From Lentisphaerota bacterium (GTDB lineage Bacteria > Verrucomicrobiota > Lentisphaeria > Victivallales > Victivallaceae), in assembly GCA_015061685.1 (NCBI GenBank), contig SUWD01000002.1, positions 62,001-126,000 of the forward strand: 64,000 nt of DNA, given 5' to 3'. Shown piece by piece: positions 57,863 to 64,000 of this stretch. Made by a program: the position numbers and the translations under genes. Each line of letters opens with the position of its first letter. The first letter of the stretch is position 1. The notes under the pieces were generated by a model. The model worked only from the letters and a program-made list of their open reading frames with translations. It searched no databases and was not told where the DNA came from.

Positions 57863-59152
57863 ATGAGACCTGTTTTATTTGTTTTTGCATATCTGCTTTG
57901 TTTGCCTGTTCTTGTCGGAGCTGATGCTTCCGGGGAGAAATTGTATCAGCAGGCATGGGAATTCCGGGAAAATGGAAATGATTTCAAGGCATTCCGTTGT
58001 TTCCGAAAAGCTGCTTCAAGGGGACATGCCGGAGCTCAATATGAATTGGCTTACCGTTGTTATAAAGAAAAAAATTTCCAAAAAATGCTTGAATGGCTTA
58101 ATAAATCAGCCGGACAGGAATATCCTCAAGCAATTTTTATGTTGGGGTTATGTTATAACGATGGAACCGGAGTTGAAAAAGATTTAACAAAAGCTTTTTC
58201 ATATTTTCTGAAAGCCGCTGAAGCCGGAAATGTCTGGGGAGCGATCAATACAGCAAGAGCTTATTGCTTTGGTTCAGGAGTGAAGCGTGATCAGCAAAAA
58301 GCATTTTACTGGTATTCGCAAGCCTATGAGTATGAGGCATGTGATTATACTTTGGAGGGGTTGGGATTTTGTTATTTTTATGGTATTGGTGTCGAAAAGG
58401 ATTATAAAAAAGCAGCAGAATATTATAAGAAAGCAGCAAATGCCGGAAATACCGGGGCAACATTTTTTTCAGCTCTTTTGTATTTGTTGGGATTGGGCGT
58501 AAAGCAGGATTTTGCAGTTTCATTAGAACTTTTCAAGGAAGCTGCAGACAAGGGATATGTTCCTGCGTATGAAAGGTTATCCGGGATGTATGCTTTGGGT
58601 ATCGGAACACCGCAGAATAAAGAAATGGCTATTGAATATGCATTGAAAGCGGACGAAGCAGATAATCTTTCTGAAAATTATTGTTTTTTATTGGGAGAAG
58701 CTTATTTGCGGGGAGAAGGCGTTGAAAAGAACGATAAAGAAGCAGTGAAGTATTTGCAAAAGGCGGCAGAAGCAGGTGATGCCGCTGCTCAATTTGAGCT
58801 GGCCCAGTGTTTCGCCCGGGCTGTCGGGGTAACACAAGATCAGAAAAAAGCATTCAGTTGGTATTTGAAATCAGCAAAACAGGGCAATACCCGGGCAATG
58901 AAAGCTGTCAGCTACATGTATGGTCTCGGAGTAACAGTACCTCAAAATTTCAAAGAATCATTGTATTGGTTGAAAAAAGCTGCTGATGCAGGAGATTCAG
59001 ATGCTCAATGTTCATTGGCAATTCAATATGAAAATGGAATCGGTACAGAGCGTGATGAGAAAAAAGCTCTGGAGTATTTCCGCAAATCAGCTGCATCCGG
59101 CAATGCTTTTGCACGAAAGAGTTTGGAAAGAATAGAAAATTCACTGCGTTAA
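57863..59152 (+). CDS. Secreted Sel1-like repeat protein
   Basis: The 429-aa product has a signal peptide (MRPVLFVFAYLLCLPVLVGA) followed by about eleven Sel1-type repeats of about 36 residues, each with an A-x-x-x-L-G-x-x-Y-x-x-G-x-G pattern, for example FMLGLCYNDGTGVEKDLTKA and FLLGEAYLRGEGVEKNDKEA. Such alpha/alpha superhelices bind other proteins, often in envelope stress or signalling. The start at 57863 follows GTGGAGGAAAAA, just behind its own promoter. Its 3' end overlaps that of rluD by 12 nt. Confidence 0.9.
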   Translation: MRPVLFVFAYLLCLPVLVGADASGEKLYQQAWEFRENGNDFKAFRCFRKAASRGHAGAQYELAYRCYKEKNFQKMLEWLNKSAGQEYPQAIFMLGLCYNDGTGVEKDLTKAFSYFLKAAEAGNVWGAINTARAYCFGSGVKRDQQKAFYWYSQAYEYEACDYTLEGLGFCYFYGIGVEKDYKKAAEYYKKAANAGNTGATFFSALLYLLGLGVKQDFAVSLELFKEAADKGYVPAYERLSGMYALGIGTPQNKEMAIEYALKADEADNLSENYCFLLGEAYLRGEGVEKNDKEAVKYLQKAAEAGDAAAQFELAQCFARAVGVTQDQKKAFSWYLKSAKQGNTRAMKAVSYMYGLGVTVPQNFKESLYWLKKAADAGDSDAQCSLAIQYENGIGTERDEKKALEYFRKSAASGNAFARKSLERIENSLR

Positions 59153-60085
59153 AATTTGTTTGATCGAAGCAAAGTCTTCCGGCAATGGACTGGTGAAATT
59201 CATCATTTCGCCGGTTACCGGATGAGGCAGGGCGAGTTTCCACGCATGGAGCAGTTGTCTCTTTACTCCCGGCAAAATACAATTCCTGTTGCCGTAAACC
59301 TCATCCCCGATGATCGGCAGTCCGATAGAACTTAAATGCACTCTTATCTGGTGAGTGCGTCCGGTAAAAATTTTTACCTCGACCAACGATAAAGGTATTT
59401 TGTCGATTACTTTTTGGGCGATAACCCGGTAAGCTGTATGAGCTTCTTTGCCGTTGCGTTCAACGATCGCCATTTTTTGCCGGTTGACCGGATGTCTGCC
59501 GATAAGAGTTTTTAATTCTCCTGATATCTGTTTGGGGATGCCCCGGCAGATAGCAAGGTAAGTTTTTCCGGTTTTCCGGTCGGCGAATGCTTTGCCCAGT
59601 TTGAATTTAGCTTCCACTGTTTTGGCAACAGCCAGACATCCGCTGGTATCTTTATCCAGCCGGTGGATTATTCCCGGACGCAGAGCATCATCTCCGGAAA
59701 AGTCTTCTGCCATAGCCGGATAACGGCCGATCAATGCGTTTACGACAGTACCTTCCGGATTGCCCGGAGCAGGGTGGACAACGACCCCGGCAGGCTTGTC
59801 GATCACCAGAAAATGATCGTCTTCGTAAAGGATATCAAATTCAAAAGGTTCTGCACTTATTTGCGGAGTTGTTTCCTGCTGGGGGATCGCAATCCGGATA
59901 TTCATTCCTGATTTTACGGCAAAACGCGGTTGGCAGATCACCGTGTCATTCACGGAAATATCACCATTTTTGATCAGATTCTGTAAAAATGTCCGGGAAT
60001 AATCCGGCATCAGCATTGCCAATGCCCGGTCAAGCCGCCCGGATTGGGAATCAGTTGTGGAAAATTCAAGCAGATTTTTTCTCAT
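59141..60085 (-). CDS. rluD: RluD-family 23S rRNA pseudouridine synthase
   Basis: A 314-aa RluA-family enzyme. The N-terminal S4 RNA-binding domain (SGRLDRALAMLMPDYSRTFL) and the catalytic Asp motif IIHRLDKDTSGCLAVAKT are present, with GRTHQIRVHL near the C-terminus. The family isomerises uridines in 23S rRNA helix 69 or tRNA. It overlaps lgt by 20 nt and shares a minus-strand operon with lgt and the DUF368 gene. Confidence 0.92.
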   Translation of the reverse strand: MRKNLLEFSTTDSQSGRLDRALAMLMPDYSRTFLQNLIKNGDISVNDTVICQPRFAVKSGMNIRIAIPQQETTPQISAEPFEFDILYEDDHFLVIDKPAGVVVHPAPGNPEGTVVNALIGRYPAMAEDFSGDDALRPGIIHRLDKDTSGCLAVAKTVEAKFKLGKAFADRKTGKTYLAICRGIPKQISGELKTLIGRHPVNRQKMAIVERNGKEAHTAYRVIAQKVIDKIPLSLVEVKIFTGRTHQIRVHLSSIGLPIIGDEVYGNRNCILPGVKRQLLHAWKLALPHPVTGEMMNFTSPLPEDFASIKQILTQ

Positions 60086-60836
60086 GGCGGAGGAAGAAAC
60101 AAAGCATTGCAGTCCCGGAAGTGATCAGCAGGATCCCGATCCACTGTGCCGGAGTAAGTTTCCAGAAAAGGTCGTTGTCACCGCGGAGTGTTTCATTGAA
60201 ACAACGCAGAACTCCGTAAACAATAAGATAACACGATATGACCACTCCCCGTTTGACTTTTTTCAGCAGCCAACAGAAAAGAATGCAGAGCAGGAAATTT
60301 TCTCCGGCTTCCAGTAATTGGACCGGGTGTACCGGTAAGCCAAATGTGTCAAACCAGAGGTATGAACCTTTCGGGGCAGTTACCCCCCACCATGAGGTGG
60401 TTGCCGCTCCATAGCAGCATCCGTTGAGGAAGCAGCCGATCCTGCCGAAGCCATGTGCTGCTGTAAGTGCCGGCACAAAAACATCTAAAACCCTGATGAT
60501 ATCCAGATGCTTTTTCCATGAGTAGAGTACAACCGTGATAAATGCCAGAATAAATCCGCCGTAAAAAACCAGTCCACCGCGATGGATGTAAAATATTGTT
60601 ATGGGATCATCGGCAAAACCTTTTTCATAAAAAAATTGTGTCACATAAAATATTCTGGCACCGAGCAAGCCGGAAATCAACGCCAGGATCAACAGAGTTC
60701 CACTCTGGTCCTTGGTCAAATTGGCATAATTCCGGTTGCGGTCGAGCAGGTACGAGGCCGCCAAAAATCCCAATGCCGCCATCAGACCGTATGAACGGAT
60801 TGCAAAAGAACCGATTTGCAGAATAATTGGATACAT
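60066..60836 (-). CDS. lgt: Prolipoprotein diacylglyceryl transferase
   Basis: A 256-aa inner-membrane enzyme that attaches diacylglycerol to the lipobox Cys, the first step of lipoprotein maturation. Seven hydrophobic segments and the Lgt signature HGFGRIGCFLNGCCYG are visible, as is the N-terminal GSFAIRSYGLMAALGFLAA. Its likely clients in this window include the 143-aa lipoprotein and the TolC-like protein. It follows the DUF368 gene by 3 nt. Confidence 0.95.
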   Translation of the reverse strand: MYPIILQIGSFAIRSYGLMAALGFLAASYLLDRNRNYANLTKDQSGTLLILALISGLLGARIFYVTQFFYEKGFADDPITIFYIHRGGLVFYGGFILAFITVVLYSWKKHLDIIRVLDVFVPALTAAHGFGRIGCFLNGCCYGAATTSWWGVTAPKGSYLWFDTFGLPVHPVQLLEAGENFLLCILFCWLLKKVKRGVVISCYLIVYGVLRCFNETLRGDNDLFWKLTPAQWIGILLITSGTAMLCFFLRHEKKSA

Positions 60837-60839
60837 AGT

Positions 60840-61760
60840 TTACTGTTCCTTGTTTTTACGGGTTGCAAAAAATTCTATTGCCAGAACCAGTATCAATCCG
60901 GCAAATACACAGAGGATCGTCCATATCATTCCGGTATTGCAAACCGGAGCATCGTAAACAAATCTGCCGTCAAGTTCATGCTGCCAGGGCCAGAGACGGG
61001 GAATCGCTCCCACCATGAAACCGATCAGAGCGGCGATCGTTGCATTGTAGAACTTTCTTATAAGGTAGTTCAATAGATGCACAAACATCCCCAATCCGAC
61101 AACCGCCCCAAGCCCCAGAAAAGCGACCGTGGATATATCTTGCAGATTGAAGTCGAAGTGAGCCAGATTGCCAACCGCTTCCCAAACCCGGTTGTATTGA
61201 CCGAAAATCAACAGCAGAAATGAACCGGACAACCCCGGCAGTATCATCGCAATAATACAAATGGCTCCATAGAGCAAAAGCATGTACCATTGAGAGCCAC
61301 CATCAACCGGAACCAGTGAAATCACTCCGAATGCCGCAGCAGTGCTTATCAGAAATGATACGATCGCTCCCCATGTCCATTTCTTGATTTGCCGGTTGAC
61401 TGTTATGATACTGGCAATTATCAATCCGAAAAAGAATGCAAAAGTAAACTGCTGATGTTTTTCCAGCATCCAGACGAAAAGTTTGGCAAGTGTGGCAAAA
61501 GATGCAAGAATTCCGACTCCCAAACCAAAGAGGAAACGCCATGGAATACGCTCATAAAGTTCTTTCCATTTTCCTTTGCAGAGTAATTTCAGTGTTTCCA
61601 GAGAGGCGATAGTCCCGATCGCTCCGGTAAGTTTGGAAAACGCCCCCATGATAAAGAGCATCGTACCACCGGAAACACCGGGGATGACATTGGCTCCTCC
61701 CATGCAGAAACCAACGGAGAAGTTGTACAGATCTTCCTTGATTTTGTGAAATTTGCTCAT
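60840..61760 (-). CDS. DUF368 family membrane protein
   Basis: A 306-aa integral membrane protein with about eight segments and the family signature GGANVIPGVSGGTMLFIMGAF at the N-terminus (read in two parts: GGANVIPGVSGGT and MLFIMGAF). DUF368 proteins have been linked to undecaprenyl-phosphate translocation. A second MILPGLSGSFLLLIFGQY motif in the C-terminal half shows the internal repeat. It starts 36 nt after the end of tRNA-Gln and leads the lgt-rluD group, fitting an envelope role. Confidence 0.9.
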   Translation of the reverse strand: MSKFHKIKEDLYNFSVGFCMGGANVIPGVSGGTMLFIMGAFSKLTGAIGTIASLETLKLLCKGKWKELYERIPWRFLFGLGVGILASFATLAKLFVWMLEKHQQFTFAFFFGLIIASIITVNRQIKKWTWGAIVSFLISTAAAFGVISLVPVDGGSQWYMLLLYGAICIIAMILPGLSGSFLLLIFGQYNRVWEAVGNLAHFDFNLQDISTVAFLGLGAVVGLGMFVHLLNYLIRKFYNATIAALIGFMVGAIPRLWPWQHELDGRFVYDAPVCNTGMIWTILCVFAGLILVLAIEFFATRKNKEQ

Positions 61761-61796
61761 GACCGCAACCTCTCTTTTGAAAAAAAGTTAAAAAAA

Positions 61797-61870
61797 TGGC
61801 AACCCCGCCAGGACTCGAACCTAATCTAAATGGACCAAAACCACTTGTGCTACCATTACACCACGGGGTT
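61797..61870 (-). tRNA. tRNA-Gln (anticodon UUG), CCA encoded
   Basis: Read on the minus strand: acceptor AACCCCG with CGGGGTT, discriminator G followed by an encoded CCA; D-arm TGGTGTAATGGTAGCACA; anticodon stem AGTGG/CCATT enclosing the loop TTTTGGT, so the anticodon is TTG; T-arm loop TTCGAGT. The first acceptor pair is A-U rather than the U-A common in bacterial tRNA-Gln. A TATATT on the minus strand at 61900-61895 is a possible -10. Confidence 0.92.
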
Positions 61871-62003
61871 GCATAATTTTGTTACACTTCAGATAATATA
61901 ATGCAATATTTGAAATTTTCCACAAAAAAACGAAAAAACTTGCTGATTTATTTGCAAAAAACAGTTTTGTTTCATAAAAAAACAAAAAACAGGTCAAAAA
62001 AAC

Positions 62004-62032
62004 TTGCGTTATCATGTTTGGGAGATTATATT
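62004..62032 (+). promoter_or_regulatory. Promoter of the secreted 199-aa protein gene
   Basis: TTGCGT (62004-62009) and TATATT (62027-62032) with a 17-bp spacer, about 87 bp before the start codon. Confidence 0.65.
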
Positions 62033-62052
62033 TATTAAGTGTATCATAAATC

Positions 62053-62074
62053 GTGGCTCCGGATAATCCGGCAC
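62053..62074 (+). repeat. Inverted repeat in the 5' leader of the secreted protein gene
   Basis: CCGGATAATCCGG (62059-62071) is a perfect odd-length palindrome, extended by GTG at 62053-62055 and CAC at 62071-62073. It lies in the transcribed leader and could form a small hairpin or be an operator. Confidence 0.4.
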
Positions 62075-62118
62075 GAAAAGGATTAAATTCAGTAAACTAT
62101 ATTTGAAAGGTTGATGCA

Positions 62119-62718
62119 ATGTTGAAAAAAATGTCGTTGATTGCTGTACTTGCCGCAGTATTTTCTTTTTCTGTGCAGGCTGCTCCGTGGATCTCTCACA
62201 ATTCCCGGCGTGCCCCTAAAACTCTGATCGTTGTCGGTAATTACAAAACCCCGCGCCTGATGGCGGCCACCATCAAAGGACTCACCAGTCAACCGTATTT
62301 GATTATTACCAAAGACAACCGTTATTTCATGGTTATGACCAAGGCTACTGTACCGGTTCCGGCTGACAAATTGGATGTCTATATCAATCAGCTTAACCCC
62401 AACCGGGTTGTCATTATCGGTGACGAGCGTTTTGTGACCCGGGCACAGGAGGAGAAACTGCGGACAATCAAGATCCAGCGGATTCCGATCGTCCGTATCT
62501 ATGGCGGAGATTGGGGCCGAATTGCAGAAGAATTGGATGATATGCTCAATATCGGTAATCTCGCCCGGGAATTCCGTCGCAATTATTTTGATCTTTCTAT
62601 GAGTGATTCGACCTTGCGTCCCGTTGCTCCCCAAAAGGTGGAAGAACAGTCTGCTTCTGTGTCCGCTGAAAATAACAACTCTGAAGAGTTGCCGTCAACA
62701 GAGCCCGATGAACTCTGA
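62119..62718 (+). CDS. Secreted protein of unknown function
   Basis: The 199-aa product has a signal peptide ending near residue 22 (VFSFSVQAA). The mature part, about 130 residues, has an alternating strand-helix pattern with TLIVVGNYKTPRLMAATIKG and PNRVVIIGDERFVTRAQEEK, suggestive of a small Rossmann-like or cell-wall-binding-type-2-like fold; I cannot name the family. The C-terminal 30 residues are low in complexity and acidic. GAAAGGTTGATGCA precedes the ATG. It is 20 nt from the ABC-2 permease gene, which suggests a shared transcript. Confidence 0.78.
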   Translation: MLKKMSLIAVLAAVFSFSVQAAPWISHNSRRAPKTLIVVGNYKTPRLMAATIKGLTSQPYLIITKDNRYFMVMTKATVPVPADKLDVYINQLNPNRVVIIGDERFVTRAQEEKLRTIKIQRIPIVRIYGGDWGRIAEELDDMLNIGNLAREFRRNYFDLSMSDSTLRPVAPQKVEEQSASVSAENNNSEELPSTEPDEL

Positions 62719-62738
62719 ATTTTAGCCGGGGAAAAACT

Positions 62739-63698
62739 ATGCTTCACCTCTACCGCATTGCAGTTAACAGTTTTCGCGAAGCACTCCGGGAACCAGTCTA
62801 TTTCCTGATGCTTTTCGGAGCATTGCTTCTTATCGGACATTATCCGTGGATGACGCTGTTCGTTTTCCGGGAGCAGCTGAAACTTGTAGTTGACAGTGCT
62901 ATGGCAACTACTATGCTGTTTTCTCTTGCGGTGTGCGTGTTGTGTGCAACCAGTACCGTTTCCCGTGAAATGCGTAACGGTACGGTTTTGCTGCTTTTGA
63001 GTAAGCCGATAACCCGGTGGAGTTTTATCCTTGGTAAAATTTGCGGCATTGTAGCAGCTTCACTGCTGTTCTGCTGGACTTGCAGTTGTGCATCTGTCAT
63101 ATCGGTGTATGTCGCAGTTGATCAATTCCGCATGGAGACCGGTTTGTATTTTGCCTTTGTCGGTTTGGTTTTTCTGGCCTGCATAGCAGGTATGGTGCTC
63201 AACTACCTCAAAGGTTGTTCTTTTTCAGAATATTCTGCCTATGCCGGAGCGATTTTGATGTTTGGTATGACTGTTTTCTGCTGGAAATTCCAGCCGCATC
63301 CGGAGCTTTCTCTCATGGATCTCGGCAAAGCACTCATTCTTCTTTCCCCGGCGGTTTTGATCATGGCGGTAATGGCAGTAGGTTTTGCCAGCCGTTTTGA
63401 TGTTGTTCCCAGCATGTGTCTTTGTACATTGTTTTTCTTTCTTGGCTTGATTTCATCCTATCTTTTTGGTGGAAAAGTTGAGGATCCGGCTCTTGCAGCT
63501 TTGTCATCCTTGCTTTATGCGGCAATTCCCAATTGGCAGTTTTTCTGGATGGCGGATGCTTTGGCGGTAAACAGAAACATCCCCGGTTATTATGTCTGGT
63601 GGGCCATCGGTTATGCCGTTATCTATTCTGTGGTGATTGCTGTATGGGCGGTGGTGTTCTTCCAGAACCGCGAGGCTGCCGGAACCAGAGAAAACTGA
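62739..63698 (+). CDS. ABC-2 type transporter permease
   Basis: A 319-aa membrane protein with six or more segments. The N-terminal NSFREALREPVYFLMLFGAL, followed by REMRNGTVLLLLSKPITRWS and FILGKICGIVAASLLFC, is characteristic of ABC-2/NatB-type export permeases. No ATPase gene accompanies it in the window, so it either pairs with a partner encoded elsewhere or with one beyond the right edge. The function is probably export of a small molecule or an envelope component. birA follows after 23 nt. Confidence 0.82.
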   Translation: MLHLYRIAVNSFREALREPVYFLMLFGALLLIGHYPWMTLFVFREQLKLVVDSAMATTMLFSLAVCVLCATSTVSREMRNGTVLLLLSKPITRWSFILGKICGIVAASLLFCWTCSCASVISVYVAVDQFRMETGLYFAFVGLVFLACIAGMVLNYLKGCSFSEYSAYAGAILMFGMTVFCWKFQPHPELSLMDLGKALILLSPAVLIMAVMAVGFASRFDVVPSMCLCTLFFFLGLISSYLFGGKVEDPALAALSSLLYAAIPNWQFFWMADALAVNRNIPGYYVWWAIGYAVIYSVVIAVWAVVFFQNREAAGTREN

Positions 63699-63721
63699 TC
63701 CTGCCGGAGAGGTTTTGAAAG

Positions 63722-64000
63722 ATGGCTGCGGCACCGGATAAAAGTACCCTGATCGTTTTGCCGCAGGTCGATTCCACCAATACTTACGCAAAAAATCATT
63801 TCTTTGAACTTGAAGATTGTACTGTCGTAGCCGCTGTAGAACAGACAGCCGGCAGGGGGCGTTTGGGCAGAAAATGGGTCACTTCTCCTGATACAGCACT
63901 TACCGTAACGGCTGTTTTCAAGAATATACAGCAGCCGTTTCACGCCGGGGCGATAGCCGGTCTCGCCGGCTTGGAATTGATCCGGGAATATCTGCCGGAT
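63722..64000 (+). CDS. birA: Biotin-[acetyl-CoA-carboxylase] ligase, N-terminal part (cut by window edge)
   Basis: Ninety-three codons are visible before the window ends. The catalytic domain starts directly with VDSTNTYAKNH, and the biotinyl-AMP-binding motif TAGRGRLGRKWVTSP is complete. There is no N-terminal helix-turn-helix, so this is a ligase without the repressor function of E. coli BirA. It would biotinylate the carrier subunit of acetyl-CoA carboxylase, whose AccD partner is encoded at 17.2-18.1 kb. Confidence 0.9.
   Translation, partial: MAAAPDKSTLIVLPQVDSTNTYAKNHFFELEDCTVVAAVEQTAGRGRLGRKWVTSPDTALTVTAVFKNIQQPFHAGAIAGLAGLELIREYLPD

Overview
The window is one continuous stretch of bacterial chromosome with dense, mostly operonic genes on both strands. 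The likely host is a PVC-group bacterium close to Lentisphaerota (Victivallis-like). This rests on gene content: a secreted pseudopilin of the N-terminal FTLIELLV type with a remnant H-X9-DG box beside glycoside-hydrolase-like proteins, DUF1846, DUF368, a sodium:solute symporter, HydG, and a Gram-negative envelope set (Lgt, signal peptidase I, TolC-like protein). No rRNA, CRISPR array, insertion sequence or prophage was seen. Fourteen promoters have TTGnnn and a TATATT-like -10 element exactly 17 bp apart, four more candidates deviate in sequence or spacing, and most genes have GGAG-type ribosome binding sites.

Layout. 0-6 kb: a nitroreductase tail, pyrF, der, a small unknown protein, and a PHP-like protein followed by a mannitol-dehydrogenase-like protein. 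5.6-6.0 kb is non-coding and highly structured. 6-8.6 kb (minus): rsmB-trmL-fabG. 8.9-18 kb: SSS transporter, DUF1846 protein, argC plus a coupled GNAT acetyltransferase, a candidate small RNA, a standalone 5'-3' exonuclease, an aminotransferase, an isochorismatase-like hydrolase and accD. 18.1-21.8 kb: SRP RNA, rph, dnaX and a PhnP-like hydrolase. 21.8-30 kb: an AraC regulator divergent from a pseudopilin, two large glycoside-hydrolase-like proteins, a small TIM-barrel-like protein and an EamA-type transporter, which looks like a glycan-use locus. 30-36 kb: hydG-uvrB, a creatininase-like protein and a FAD oxidoreductase.

36-40 kb (minus): etfB-etfA-acyl-CoA dehydrogenase-rpoZ. 40-49.6 kb: two PilT-like ATPases, signal peptidase I, an NTF2-like protein, then two polar amino-acid ABC systems built as substrate-binding-protein/permease fusions, one with its binding domain duplicated in tandem, plus a small lipoprotein. 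49.6-55 kb: TolC-like outer-membrane factor, peptide deformylase, a membrane protein, a bacterial Cdc123/D123-like ATP-grasp protein, then YgjP-like metallopeptidase and trxB on the minus strand. 55-64 kb: a ROK regulator and nagB, a histidine phosphatase, a Sel1-repeat protein, rluD-lgt-DUF368 and tRNA-Gln (minus), a secreted unknown protein, an ABC-2 permease and the start of birA.

The most unusual items are: a candidate small RNA at 14.15 kb whose 33-nt loop carries two CUCCUC (anti-Shine-Dalgarno) motifs behind a strong promoter; the SBP-SBP-permease fusion with a 738-bp tandem duplication; the Cdc123-like protein; and two structured non-coding segments (5.67-5.87 kb and the hydG leader) that match no RNA family I recognise.
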